A stretch of 64,000 bases of DNA, from assembly GCF_026870175.2 (NCBI RefSeq), contig NZ_CP113977.2:3286001-3350000 (forward strand), written 5' to 3'. Made by a program: the position numbers and the translations under genes. The DNA is from Flavobacterium aestivum (lineage in GTDB: Bacteria > Bacteroidota > Bacteroidia > Flavobacteriales > Flavobacteriaceae). The notes beneath the pieces were generated by a model, which ran no database searches, had not been told where the DNA came from, and saw only the letters and a list, made by a program, of their open reading frames with translations. Below, in pieces: positions 26,585-34,864 of this stretch (the stretch's first letter is position 1; each line of letters begins with the position of its first letter).

Positions 26585-27567
26585 TACTTAACTTCTACAC
26601 TTAAAGGCTGTCCAAGCTCTATCTTTTGACGGAAACCATTCATACCAAATTCAATTTCATTTTTCTTAACTAAATAGATTCCGCTATTTCCATCGCTGGC
26701 ATAAATTTCAACATCATCGCATTTTTTTACCATTAGTTGCCCAAACGTTTCAAAGCTTCCTTTAAAACCACTTTGCTTATACCTTTCTAAAGCCTGGTTA
26801 GCATATTTTTTTAATTCAGCTTCATTTAATCCATCAATACGGATTTTAATTACATCACCGTCGCTGTCGCCTACTTCGACGTAGTTTTTTTTATGCTTTG
26901 CGCCAAAACTTGTCGCTTCTACTTTGGCTCTGATTTCTTCCTTTTCCCTATACTCAAAATTTTCGGAAACAATATTTTTCCCGTGTTTGAATAGTATTTT
27001 GTTTTTTGCATCAGTTGGATAACTCAACCCAACGTACATCACACTTTTATTATCTACGGTTCTGAAGTACGATTGAAGCATGTGCTTTTCCTTCAGTTCC
27101 TGTAATGCTTCTGCCACGGTAGGCTTAGTTACCCGATAAAGTCCTAAAGGAATGTTTTCAATCAATTTAAAATCCATTCCAGTACCGGAAAGCAAATCGC
27201 TAATCACATCTTTAAGCATAGCCTTTTTATACGATTGCGGTTTTGCTTTTTTTTGCTTCAGTATAAACATTCCATCTTCACACTTAATCTTTACCGGGTT
27301 CTTAGCGTCCACCGTTCTTATGAAGCCTGTAAAACGTATATCTAACTCATCATTATAACCTAATTTTACAGTAATTTTATCGCCTCTTTTTATGGGTGGC
27401 TTATCGGTTCCGTTGTCAGCACCTTCCCATTTTATTTTTTTTGGTAGTTCAATTTCGCAGGTATCAGTTAAGGTGGTCACATCTTCAACAATTTTGCAAG
27501 ATGCTACCGCATTAAAAGCCCAAGTTTTGTCACCCGCGATAATTATTTCACTACTTAACTTTAACAT
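26584..27567 (-). CDS. Baseplate hub protein (Mu gp44/P2 gpD-like)
   Basis: 327 residues with the gpD/gp27-type fold: early beta domain (CEIELPKKIKWEGADNG, then IKRGDKITVKLGYNDELDIRFTGFI), a middle part with PTVAEALQELKEKHMLQSYFR, and a late KNYVEVGDSDGDVIKIRIDGLNEAELKKYANQALERYKQSGFKG, the typical hub C-terminus. It would form the ring carrying the spike encoded next to it. Overlaps its upstream neighbour by 17 nt and the spike gene by 1 nt. Confidence 0.78.
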   Translation of the reverse strand: MLKLSSEIIIAGDKTWAFNAVASCKIVEDVTTLTDTCEIELPKKIKWEGADNGTDKPPIKRGDKITVKLGYNDELDIRFTGFIRTVDAKNPVKIKCEDGMFILKQKKAKPQSYKKAMLKDVISDLLSGTGMDFKLIENIPLGLYRVTKPTVAEALQELKEKHMLQSYFRTVDNKSVMYVGLSYPTDAKNKILFKHGKNIVSENFEYREKEEIRAKVEATSFGAKHKKNYVEVGDSDGDVIKIRIDGLNEAELKKYANQALERYKQSGFKGSFETFGQLMVKKCDDVEIYASDGNSGIYLVKKNEIEFGMNGFRQKIELGQPLSVEVK

Positions 27568-28105
27568 TGTCCTGTTTTAACTTAATTTCATAAGGCGTAT
27601 CTGAAAGCATCGAAATACTCACACCTTGTCTGTTACTATGCGTTTCCTGGACTAAATTGTAATTTTTGACAACTGCGGAGCGAATTCCGAAAATTTCTAA
27701 AAAATCGCTTTGAACTTCTATCGCATCTTTAAGCTTTAAATACTTGTGCAACGCCCTAATTTTGTCCGCTGGGTAATCATAACTTGCTTGCGTTTCGTCA
27801 CCTTCTCTGTAATTGTTTATCCCTGCTTCAATTGATATGGAATAATCCCCGTCACTTATATATTCCTTAATTGTACCGTCTCTTCCTTGCAAAGCTGTGG
27901 TAACTATATTTTTTTCCTGATTAATACTGATTACGCATTCGATGAACTCAAAATCTTGTAACCCTTTGTAACGGAATCCCAACGAGGTTAACCAGTAAGA
28001 ACCCATTAAATCGGGAATCTCTTCAAATGGAGCTCGTCCGTCCGTTTCAGTGGGTTTAAAAGGTTTTGCAAATTGAAATGCTAATCTGAAATCTGTGTTT
28101 TCCAT
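27551..28105 (-). CDS. Phage tail protein, DUF6046-like (position of Mu gpN)
   Basis: 184 residues. The core (YWLTSLGFRYKGLQDFEFIECVISINQEKNIVTTALQGRDGTIKEYISDGDYSISIEAGI) resembles the Bacteroidota phage family I know as DUF6046. It is located between the tape measure and the hub genes, where Mu has gpN, a hub/tube adaptor. Spacing to the tape-measure gene is 1 bp. Function inferred from position. Confidence 0.65.
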   Translation of the reverse strand: MENTDFRLAFQFAKPFKPTETDGRAPFEEIPDLMGSYWLTSLGFRYKGLQDFEFIECVISINQEKNIVTTALQGRDGTIKEYISDGDYSISIEAGINNYREGDETQASYDYPADKIRALHKYLKLKDAIEVQSDFLEIFGIRSAVVKNYNLVQETHSNRQGVSISMLSDTPYEIKLKQDNVKVK

Positions 28106-28106
28106 T

Positions 28107-30548
28107 TTAATCTTCTAATGCTAAAGTGTAATCCGCTACACCTGTTAATAATGCTTCCCTTACAGCTCTTACAATCGCTTCTTTATCCATTGACATGCCG
28201 TTTTGATTGTAAATATTAATCGTTTCAACAAGCTTTGTAATACTTAAATTCCCGACTGTTTTACCGCCTTTACCTTCGCCTTTTTCTTTTACAGATTTGG
28301 CAGCAACTCCGCCAATGGTTCCAGCTTTTGGAACTGATCCTTTTGTTACATCAAACATATTGGCGACATCCATTCCGCCCGGCTTAATTTTGCTGTCCGG
28401 TTTCGCTTTTGACTTATCGTCTTTGTCTTTCGGGTGGTCTTTATCAAAGCTTGCAGCTCCTTTTTTCTCACCTTCTTTGTACGCCGCTTTTACGTCGGTC
28501 ATTCCTTCACTTGAAAACAACGATTTCAAAAGTTTTTTAATCGGTGAGAATACTGCGGAAAGCTTGTCCATGATTTTATCAAATAACCCTACAATCCAAT
28601 CCCAAACACTACTAAAAGCGTTTTTAATTGGCTGTATCAGCCATTCATCAATGAAGCTTACAAAACCCGAAAAAACAGTGCTAAACCATTGCCACAAACC
28701 ACTAAAAAAAGAACCTATTGCCTGTAACGCAGCGCTTACTTGTTCAACTATCCAATTAAAAACCCCGACAATGAAATCTTTAATTGTTGTGAAGATTGCG
28801 ACCGCTTGTTCATAATACCACACAAATACTGATACAATACCATTGAAAACCCATTTTACAAAGTCAAATATTTTGCTCCAAACGAATTTGAATACATTCC
28901 AGTAAGCCATGAAAATTGGTTTTACAATCTGATTCCAAACACGATCTACAACGACACCGATGTTATGAAAAACTGCTTTACCAGCTTCCCAAACTCCGAA
29001 GAGTATTTCACGGAATCGTTTTGAGTGGTCCCACAGTAATTTTATAATTACTATTATGGCCGTTATTGCCGCAATTATCCACCCAATTACAGGTATATTC
29101 ATTATGGCGATTGAAAAGGCTCTTACACCACCTGAAGCGCTTAACATTGCATTACGGACTGAACCGACTGCACTTGAATAGATTCTTGACGCAATTGCTC
29201 CAATAGTCATTTGTGCATTTATGGACATAATCTTTTCACGATACCAGGAAGCAATCCTTCCACCAATTCCCATACCTACGGTATTTGTAGCAGTGGCAAC
29301 CGTATCAGCTTCAGTGGCCACAGTTTTAACAAACAAGTTCGGAAGGAATGCTTCAAGCGTGGACTTTAAAGCGATGTAACCTCTCGAAGCTTCACCAACG
29401 GCAGCCATACCCGAAAATATTTGTTGAGTAGCCGGAAGCATCGATTCAGTAAGGTTAAAAAAGCTGATTTTTACGTCTTCAAGTTTTGCCTTCCATCGGT
29501 TCATTTGTTCCTGGTAGCTACCCATTACCACATTAGCCTGGTCAACTGCTGAATTTGTGTTTGTGATTTGTTTAGCCAATTCGTCAGCGGTATCAGCTCC
29601 TTTAATCATTGCAATACCAGCGGCCATGTTTTCTTTACCGAAAACTTTAGTCATTAAAGCGGTATCGTTCATTACCGGACGAAGCAATCTTAAACGGTTT
29701 GTTAATGGGATGCTTGCATCTGCTAATTTCAAAGTGCTAATTCCGTATTGTTTTAAACCTTCAGTAGCATCTTTACTTGCGAACCTTCCTTCAGACAAAG
29801 TGGTTAAAACGTTTCGTAAAGCGACACCGCCTTCAGAACCTTTTTTACCTGCCTTATCTAAAAGCTGAATTTGGGCGTTTGTTTCCACAAAGCTTAATCC
29901 TGTTGTTTTGGCGACCATTCCGACTTGTTCCAAGGCTGACTGAATTTGTGGCAATTCTGCTGAACCGGCTTGCGCACCGGCAGCCATAACGTTCATCATG
30001 TCCGCCATAACTTTTGCGGCTGCAATTGGGTTTTCAGTACTTACACCGAATTGGTTCATCGCGGTTGTCAAAACGTTTGTAGCCGCCACAGAATCACCGC
30101 CCATCGACTTGGATAACACGTTTACGTTATTACCCATTATTTTCATAGCTTCAGCATTTTTGGCGATTGCTGGGTCAAGCTGTGAAAGGATTAATTTGTA
30201 TGATTCAACGTTAGCAGAAGCATCAGTCCCAAATGTTTTGGCTGTGCTTCGTGCTGCCATTTCAATACTTTTAAGAGCGTCACTGGTTACGTTTGTAATG
30301 GCCGATAGTTCGGACATTTGAGAATTTAGAGTAATTCCCGGTTGAATTACTTCATCTAAATTTTGTTTTAATTGATTGAACCCGTCAGCAGCTAAATTGA
30401 CTGATAAAAGCGCCTTATAACAATCACCGAAAACCTTCGTGGTTTTTTGAGTAGATTCCTGAATTTCATTAAGCCCTGTATTTATTCCACTAAAGACAGC
30501 ATTGCCGTTTGTGGTAAATTGTAGGCCAAAAGGTAAAACAGTACTCAT
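28107..30548 (-). CDS. Phage tail tape measure protein
   Basis: 813 residues. The TP901-type core lies in the N-terminal third (SEGGVALRNVLTTLSEGRF, then LRPVMNDTALMTKVFGKENMAAGIAMI). This is followed by a hydrophobic region (IPVIGWIIAAITAIIVIIKLLWDH) and an unusual series of Trp/Phe-rich amphipathic helices (FVKWVFNGIVSVFVWYY, FIVGVFNWIVEQVSAALQAIG), likely for insertion into the host membrane during DNA delivery. The end is charged and disordered (KDHPKDKDDKSKAKPDSK). It sets tail length. Preceded by a 188-bp gap holding a small opposite-strand gene. Confidence 0.92.
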   Translation of the reverse strand: MSTVLPFGLQFTTNGNAVFSGINTGLNEIQESTQKTTKVFGDCYKALLSVNLAADGFNQLKQNLDEVIQPGITLNSQMSELSAITNVTSDALKSIEMAARSTAKTFGTDASANVESYKLILSQLDPAIAKNAEAMKIMGNNVNVLSKSMGGDSVAATNVLTTAMNQFGVSTENPIAAAKVMADMMNVMAAGAQAGSAELPQIQSALEQVGMVAKTTGLSFVETNAQIQLLDKAGKKGSEGGVALRNVLTTLSEGRFASKDATEGLKQYGISTLKLADASIPLTNRLRLLRPVMNDTALMTKVFGKENMAAGIAMIKGADTADELAKQITNTNSAVDQANVVMGSYQEQMNRWKAKLEDVKISFFNLTESMLPATQQIFSGMAAVGEASRGYIALKSTLEAFLPNLFVKTVATEADTVATATNTVGMGIGGRIASWYREKIMSINAQMTIGAIASRIYSSAVGSVRNAMLSASGGVRAFSIAIMNIPVIGWIIAAITAIIVIIKLLWDHSKRFREILFGVWEAGKAVFHNIGVVVDRVWNQIVKPIFMAYWNVFKFVWSKIFDFVKWVFNGIVSVFVWYYEQAVAIFTTIKDFIVGVFNWIVEQVSAALQAIGSFFSGLWQWFSTVFSGFVSFIDEWLIQPIKNAFSSVWDWIVGLFDKIMDKLSAVFSPIKKLLKSLFSSEGMTDVKAAYKEGEKKGAASFDKDHPKDKDDKSKAKPDSKIKPGGMDVANMFDVTKGSVPKAGTIGGVAAKSVKEKGEGKGGKTVGNLSITKLVETINIYNQNGMSMDKEAIVRAVREALLTGVADYTLALED

Positions 30549-30585
30549 TTTTTGTTATCTTTGAATAATCAATTAATTATTTGAT

Positions 30586-30759
30586 ATGGTGCGTTATAAA
30601 TTATCCCGTATGGGATGGGCATTTTCTTTAAGCTTTATCGTTTCAATCATTTTACCTGTGTTACTACCTTTCACGGTGGTTTTTTGGTTTGCAGTGGCTG
30701 TATTCACGTTTGCAAACAAGTGTTACAGCAGTTCTACTAACCACCGAACATTACCTTAA
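30586..30759 (+). CDS. Small plus-strand membrane protein inside the tail operon
   Basis: 57 residues with a long hydrophobic stretch (WAFSLSFIVSIILPVLLPFT and on to about residue 43), enough for two transmembrane helices, and a short polar tail with one Cys. It runs against the surrounding minus-strand tail genes and overlaps the frameshift extension of the chaperone gene tail to tail by 23 bp. A TATCTTTG box at 30556-30563 fits TAnnTTTG, 22 bp before the ATG, but no -33 box is evident. It fills an otherwise empty 188-bp gap. Possibly a lysogeny-expressed exclusion protein; it could also be a chance frame. Confidence 0.45.
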   Translation: MVRYKLSRMGWAFSLSFIVSIILPVLLPFTVVFWFAVAVFTFANKCYSSSTNHRTLP

Positions 30760-31260
30760 ATAATTCCGCTTGGTTTTTTAACCGCCATTCTTCCAACCAT
30801 TGTGCCTGAGCACGTAGTTTTGACCATTCGCTTAATTGTAGAGTTTCAGGATTTACAGAAAAGTTTGCCCTGATAAGTGCATCACCTTTCATTTTTTCCG
30901 CATCAGGATTTTCTTCGGAAGGCTCTCCGGTAAGAGAGCCTATAAGTTTTTTACGGTAACACTAAATGAGTTCATGTGTTGTGCCAAACTTTCCACCGCT
31001 TTAAGCTTCAGGAAGTCACGTTTGTTGATGTCGTCATCAGCAACAATTACACAGTTATCATATAAGGACACAGTTCCTTTAATAGCGTTCTTTTCTCCAA
31101 TTGAGCCAGTTGCTTCCAATGTTTTGAAATCCGGTTCTTTGAAAATTGCATTATATTCCTGGTCACCTTGTTTAACCGTTCCAACGATTAAGAAACCGTG
31201 TTTTTTCTTTAAATCAACGATTTCATTATCCGTTAATCCACAAATTTTTGTATCTGACAT
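30737..31260 (-). CDS. Tail assembly chaperone with programmed -1 frameshift extension
   Basis: The zero-frame product is 106 residues (31260 down to the stop at 30940). Just before that stop is the slippery heptamer A AAA AAC (30952-30946), a 5-nt spacer and a perfect 7-bp hairpin. Slipping back one base opens a 69-codon frame ending at 30737 (EENPDAEKMKGDALIRANFS, then LSEWSKLRAQAQWLEEWR), giving a 174-residue fusion. The location between tail tube and tape measure is that of the G/GT chaperone pair, which uses such frameshifts in nearly all long-tailed phages including Mu. The extension has no credible start of its own near its beginning, which supports the fusion. Confidence 0.85.
30921..30952 (-). 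promoter_or_regulatory. Programmed -1 ribosomal frameshift signal
   Basis: Minus-strand elements: slippery A AAA AAC at 30952-30946 in the zero frame, spacer TTATA that contains the start of the zero-frame stop, and hairpin GGCTCTC-TTACCG-GAGAGCC (30940-30921), 7 perfect G/C-rich pairs. Heptamer, spacer length and stem position match the consensus for -1 frameshifting in phage tail chaperone genes. Confidence 0.85.
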
Positions 31261-31283
31261 TTTGAAAGTCTTTTAAATTAGTT

Positions 31284-31718
31284 TTAAATTGATGTGTCTT
31301 TGATTTCGGAAATGATAAGCTCTAACTCGATGTCTTTACTCATATCACCTTCTTTCCAATCAAAAGGAGTTTTCTTGAATTCGCAGTTTTTCAAAACGTG
31401 CGTTACAATCGGGCCTTCTTCAGGTTGGTAGCTTATTACAACACTAAAGGGAGCAATTCTATGAAGTTGCTTTTTAGGCGCACCCGCTTTTAAGTTCATT
31501 ACGGTACTTCCAAGCAACGTAACTGAAGCGGTCGATTTAACACGCCCGTAACCTCTGCTTACAGGATGACGACCAGCTCCGTAAATATTTTCCTTTTCTT
31601 GTTCTTCTTCGTATTTGATTGCTCGAACACCAATAACCGGAACGCCAGCAATTGTAAATCGAATATCAGCCCAGCCGTATTCAATGCCATTGATTAATGG
31701 TTCTATATCTTGTGCCAT
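31284..31718 (-). CDS. Phage tail tube protein
   Basis: 144 residues, predominantly beta. Features: VPVIGVRAIKYEEEQEKENIYGAGRHPVSRGYGR, an exposed loop region as in tube proteins of contractile-tail Bacteroidota phages, then KSTASVTLLGSTVMNLKAG and a C-terminal strand rich in acidic residues. It follows the sheath gene by 3 bp and precedes the chaperone gene, matching the Mu order gpL (sheath), gpM (tube), chaperone. Role: inner tube of the tail. Confidence 0.8.
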   Translation of the reverse strand: MAQDIEPLINGIEYGWADIRFTIAGVPVIGVRAIKYEEEQEKENIYGAGRHPVSRGYGRVKSTASVTLLGSTVMNLKAGAPKKQLHRIAPFSVVISYQPEEGPIVTHVLKNCEFKKTPFDWKEGDMSKDIELELIISEIKDTSI

Positions 31719-31721
31719 TTA

Positions 31722-32897
31722 TTACTTTTTAAGGGTTAAACCAATTTTTACAATGAGTTCACGTAGAGTACCCACAGGGATAAGCTTTACAATTACTTCT
31801 AGTTTAGAGTCGCGTAAAACTTGCTGATTTGGGTCAATTTGAAGCGTGAATCCACTTAATTCACCATCGCGAAACATTCGGTCTAATGGTTCTGAAGCAA
31901 GTGCCTCCAATGCACTTACAGTTTCAAGATTTAAGAACCCTGTATCTGCATCAACATAAGCTGGACCCGAAAGTTTAGGAAGTAATTTTTTATTGATTTG
32001 GCGGATTGCTTTATCAATGGTTCTGTTATTCTCGATATACAGGTAATCACTTTCTAAATCAGCAGCCGTTGAGCTTGCATTGAAGAAGCTTCCAGTTGTT
32101 CCAATGTGTTTAATCCCGAAGATGTAACCTTTGTCCTGAATGCTTTTTAATTGCGCTGCGGTGTAATCACTAATTAAAGTACCATCACACAATCCTAAAA
32201 CATCTAATTCACGAGCCAATACGTTGCCACCTGTTAAGGCTTTTGGATAGGTTGTTGAAACTAAATCAAACTTTTCAACCCATTCAATACTTTCGTGTAC
32301 TTTAGACAAAGCCACAGCTCCTAAAGCAGCTCCTATATTTGACAATGATGGCTGTGTAGTTTTTAAATACATACCACGTCCGCCAGCATCTTGACCCAAA
32401 ACAAATGATACCCTTTCATTGTCGAAAGAATGTAGATCAGGCAAAGCAACCATGTCAGCAGTAACAACTTTCATCGAAAGCAATACACTTAACGGAGTAT
32501 TCAAATCACCTAATTCAGTTGCAATGGTATTAAGACGTGTCATTGCGGCTTCTAATCCACTAACAGACGTTTTGTAATCACAAATAGCAATTTGTTTAAT
32601 ATTACCTTCAGCAAAGTTTTGAAGTACTTTTATTTCTGAGTAATTTCCGTCTGAAGCAGCAACACTTTGAATGTATAATTTTGCTCCTGATGCAATTCTG
32701 AAAAATTCGGAAACATGATAATGTAACACCGGGTGACTGGTTGCTGTAATGCCGTTTGTTTCCAATTCATCTTCAGAAAGCAAAAGTTTTTTTGCGAATA
32801 CAGCATCCCCATAAACGATAAGCCCTGAAATATGGTCATCACCTGCAAGTTTGCGGGATAAACCTCCATTCTGTCTGATAAACTTAATACCGCCCAT
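31722..32897 (-). CDS. Contractile tail sheath protein (DUF2586-like)
   Basis: 391 residues. N-terminal GGIKFIRQNGGLSRKLAGDDHISGLIVYG, the central FVLGQDAGGRGMYLKTTQPSLSNIGAALGAVALSKVHESIEWVEKFDLV, the segment NNRTIDKAIRQINKKLLPKLSGPAYVDADTGFLN, and a C-terminal beta strand set. These fit the sheath family found in Mu-like phages of Bacteroidota. The polymer contracts to drive the tube through the envelope. Overlaps the upstream repeat-protein gene by 1 nt. Confidence 0.85.
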   Translation of the reverse strand: MGGIKFIRQNGGLSRKLAGDDHISGLIVYGDAVFAKKLLLSEDELETNGITATSHPVLHYHVSEFFRIASGAKLYIQSVAASDGNYSEIKVLQNFAEGNIKQIAICDYKTSVSGLEAAMTRLNTIATELGDLNTPLSVLLSMKVVTADMVALPDLHSFDNERVSFVLGQDAGGRGMYLKTTQPSLSNIGAALGAVALSKVHESIEWVEKFDLVSTTYPKALTGGNVLARELDVLGLCDGTLISDYTAAQLKSIQDKGYIFGIKHIGTTGSFFNASSTAADLESDYLYIENNRTIDKAIRQINKKLLPKLSGPAYVDADTGFLNLETVSALEALASEPLDRMFRDGELSGFTLQIDPNQQVLRDSKLEVIVKLIPVGTLRELIVKIGLTLKK

Positions 32898-33526
32898 TAT
32901 TTAATATCTTTTTTATTTTTTGGTTGTTTTTCTTCAGCCGGTACTTCCATAGCTGGCTTGTCAAAAAGTGTAGGTTCTTCCGTTACTTCAGTTGTAGGAG
33001 CTTCGGCAGTTGCAGGAGTTTCTTCCTTCACTTCAGTTGCAGGAGTTTTATCTGCTTCAGTAGTTTCTTCCTTCACTTCAGATGCAGGAGTTTTATCCGC
33101 TTCAGTAGTTTCTTCCTTCACTTCAGTTGCAGGAGTTTTATCTGCTTCAGTAGTTTCTTCCTTCACTTCAGTTGCAGGAGTTTTATCCGCTTCAGTAGTT
33201 TCTTCCTTCACTTCAGTTGCAGGAGTTTTATCCGCTTCAGTAGTTTCTTCCTTCACTTCAGTTGCAGGAGTTTTATCTGCTTCAGTAGTTTCTTCCTTCA
33301 CTTCAGTTGCAGGAGTTTTATCTGCTTCAGTAGTTTCTTCTTTCACTTCAGTTACAGGATCTTCGTAAACCAAAGGGCGAAGATGTTTAGTTACTTTATC
33401 GTTTTCCAACGTTCGTGCGTGGTTCTTTGCATCGCCTTCCAAATAGAATGGATTACCGTCTGAAGTTTCAAATACTTCGTCTAATTTGCTGTTTGAATCA
33501 AAGATTCTTTTGATTGCCTCTCTCAT
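32897..33526 (-). CDS. Phage protein with seven tandem 15-residue acidic repeats
   Basis: 209 residues. A folded N-terminus (MREAIKRIFDSNSKLDEVFE, then SDGNPFYLEGDAKNHARTL) resembles small head-tail or connector-region proteins of Bacteroidota phages. Then come seven nearly identical units of TEVKEETTEADKTPA, a partial eighth, and a lysine-rich end. The repeat tract is disordered, acidic and Pro/Thr-rich, like a flexible linker or stalk. Sits between the spanin and sheath genes; overlaps the sheath by 1 nt. The number of repeats is likely to vary among relatives by slippage. Function unknown. Confidence 0.75.
   Translation of the reverse strand: MREAIKRIFDSNSKLDEVFETSDGNPFYLEGDAKNHARTLENDKVTKHLRPLVYEDPVTEVKEETTEADKTPATEVKEETTEADKTPATEVKEETTEADKTPATEVKEETTEADKTPATEVKEETTEADKTPATEVKEETTEADKTPASEVKEETTEADKTPATEVKEETPATAEAPTTEVTEEPTLFDKPAMEVPAEEKQPKNKKDIK
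33020..33355 (-). repeat. 45-bp tandem repeat array (seven units) within a CDS
   Basis: Units of 45 bp, in frame, differing mainly at one T/C position (TTATCTGC or TTATCCGC on the plus strand) and a single A for T change in one unit. The near-identity at the DNA level indicates recent expansion by slippage or recombination. Confidence 0.93.
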
Positions 33527-33532
33527 AGTTTT

Positions 33533-34024
33533 TTAAATATTTTTTTTAAATTGTAAGAACCACCCAACCAACAAAAAGAAAAGCAAAAACAGGAATACTC
33601 TACCTGACCAGATTTGAACTTTCTGCCAAAATGTCAAGGACTTTACAACCTCTACGGGGATATGTTTTACAATTTCGATTACGGTTTCTTTTTGTTGTGA
33701 TTTCCATTGTGCAAATAGTTCCTGTGCCCTGGCTTCACAATCAACTGAAAGTTTATTGTTATCAATTTTAACTTTCGGTTTCTTCAGGTGTGTTTTGCCT
33801 TCAGTATTTGTGTAAACTTCCTTAATAACTACTTTGCCGTTTTTACAATCGAGTAATGCTCTGTAAGTAGCAGTATCAGGTACGGTTACGAAAGTTGTGT
33901 CGTGGACAACTTCTTTAATGGTCGTTGTATGTTTTTCGACAGATTCTTGTGGTGTTTGCTTACTTCCGCCGCATGATAACATTAGGAGCGAAAACAGTAA
34001 GATTAAAGTTGTTTTAAATCGCAT
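33533..34024 (-). CDS. Putative unimolecular spanin lipoprotein
   Basis: 163 residues. N-terminal lipoprotein signal with lipobox LMLSC followed by GGS. The middle is extended and periplasmic: polar, Thr/Lys-rich, with a helix around LSVDCEARAQELFAQWKSQQKETVIEIVK. A single transmembrane helix near the C-terminus (GRVFLFLLFFLLVGWFLQF) is followed by KKNI. An outer-membrane lipid anchor plus an inner-membrane helix on one chain is the layout of a u-spanin, which fuses the two membranes in the last step of lysis. It follows the endolysin gene by 11 bp, which supports this. Confidence 0.75.
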   Translation of the reverse strand: MRFKTTLILLFSLLMLSCGGSKQTPQESVEKHTTTIKEVVHDTTFVTVPDTATYRALLDCKNGKVVIKEVYTNTEGKTHLKKPKVKIDNNKLSVDCEARAQELFAQWKSQQKETVIEIVKHIPVEVVKSLTFWQKVQIWSGRVFLFLLFFLLVGWFLQFKKNI

Positions 34025-34035
34025 TTGAATTAGTA

Positions 34036-34491
34036 TTAAATTTGTAAAAATCCTTTACATGCACTGATGTTTCTTGTACGCCTGCAAACTGCATAACCTT
34101 CACGGCTGCCGTCTATGTTTGTATTTCCTTCGATAGTTTGAATTTTACCATTAGGAAGAACCTTTTCGACAAAGCCAGTATGTCCTAAGCCTTTGCCGTA
34201 ATCCATTATGAACACAAACCCCGGTTCGGGTTTATTTCTTCTTAGTTCGGGTTTGCTATTCCATTGGTCAAGCACACCCCCAGTTTTCTTTAAGGGGTTT
34301 GGAAAACTTTGCTTTTTTGAAGCTTCTAAAACACACCAAAAAACGAATGCCATGCACCAGGAATACCCTTTCGTAAGTCCAACACTTTTTAGGTAGATTT
34401 CTACTTCGGGGCCGCCATTACTGCCCTTTGGAATCTCTGTTACTCCGATTTGCCTTGTGGCCACTTCTAAAGAGGATTGCGCTAGTGTCAT
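34036..34491 (-). CDS. CHAP-domain endolysin (peptidoglycan hydrolase)
   Basis: 151 residues. CHAP-type signature: the catalytic Cys in YSWCMAFVFWCVLEASK (about residue 46), a GDxFIM-like strand RRNKPEPGFVFIMDYGKGLGHTGFVEKV with the catalytic His, and EGNTNIDGSREG for the third residue. The N-terminal SLEVATRQIGVTEIPKGSNGGPEVEIYL is typical for this group of phage amidase/endopeptidases. No signal peptide, so it needs a holin or similar for release. Start overlaps the upstream gene by 4 nt (ATGA). Confidence 0.85.
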   Translation of the reverse strand: MTLAQSSLEVATRQIGVTEIPKGSNGGPEVEIYLKSVGLTKGYSWCMAFVFWCVLEASKKQSFPNPLKKTGGVLDQWNSKPELRRNKPEPGFVFIMDYGKGLGHTGFVEKVLPNGKIQTIEGNTNIDGSREGYAVCRRTRNISACKGFLQI

Positions 34492-34793
34492 GACTTTCCG
34501 TTTAGCTGTTTATATTTTTTTAGTTCGTCTGTTAGTTTTTCGATTTCGTCGATGAGTTGTTCGATTTTTTCGTCACGCTGCTTAATTCTAATATCTCGCT
34601 CTTCAATAGCTTTAATAGCGTCGTTCAATCGTTTACTTGCATCATCGAGTAAGTTTTGATAAAAGGCTGCCGATTTTACTTCGTTGTCAATATCTATTGA
34701 CTTGACTTCTACATTCTCTTTTTTCCGACCGAAAAACCAACCTATTAAGCCTGTGAAAAAGGCGGGGATAATTGTAATTAAGACTTGCTCCAT
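34488..34793 (-). CDS. Membrane-anchored coiled-coil protein of the lysis cassette (holin-like)
   Basis: 101 residues: one N-terminal transmembrane segment (VLITIIPAFFTGLIGWFFG), then a short basic RKKEN, then a long coiled coil (LLDDASKRLNDAIKAIEERDIRIKQRDEKIEQLIDEIEKLTDELKKYK). It is the first gene of the lysis set, directly ahead of the endolysin. This layout is common in Bacteroidota phages at the place of a holin, but a single N-terminal helix plus coiled coil is equally like an inner-membrane spanin. I call it lysis-associated, type uncertain. Confidence 0.6.
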   Translation of the reverse strand: MEQVLITIIPAFFTGLIGWFFGRKKENVEVKSIDIDNEVKSAAFYQNLLDDASKRLNDAIKAIEERDIRIKQRDEKIEQLIDEIEKLTDELKKYKQLNGKS

Positions 34794-34810
34794 TGCTTAT
34801 TTTTTTTAAA

Positions 34811-34841
34811 AAAAAAGCCGTGCCTATTATCACGGCTTTTT
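34811..34841 (-). terminator. Intrinsic terminator after the capsid gene
   Basis: Stem AAAAGCCGTG/CACGGCTTTT with an 8-nt loop and a T-run on both strands. It separates protease-capsid transcription from the lysis/tail genes, probably with partial read-through. Confidence 0.85.
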
Positions 34842-34864
34842 ATATATCTGATCTGATTTTGTTC

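Noticed and set aside
33020-33355. CRISPR array
   Set aside because: 45-bp units are contiguous, without spacers, in frame within a gene, and no cas genes are present.
32924-33463. Long plus-strand frames (179 and 136 codons) over the repeat array
   Set aside because: They are shadows of the 45-bp repeats of the minus-strand gene; composition (Phe/Ser/Arg- or Val/Ser-only) is not protein-like.
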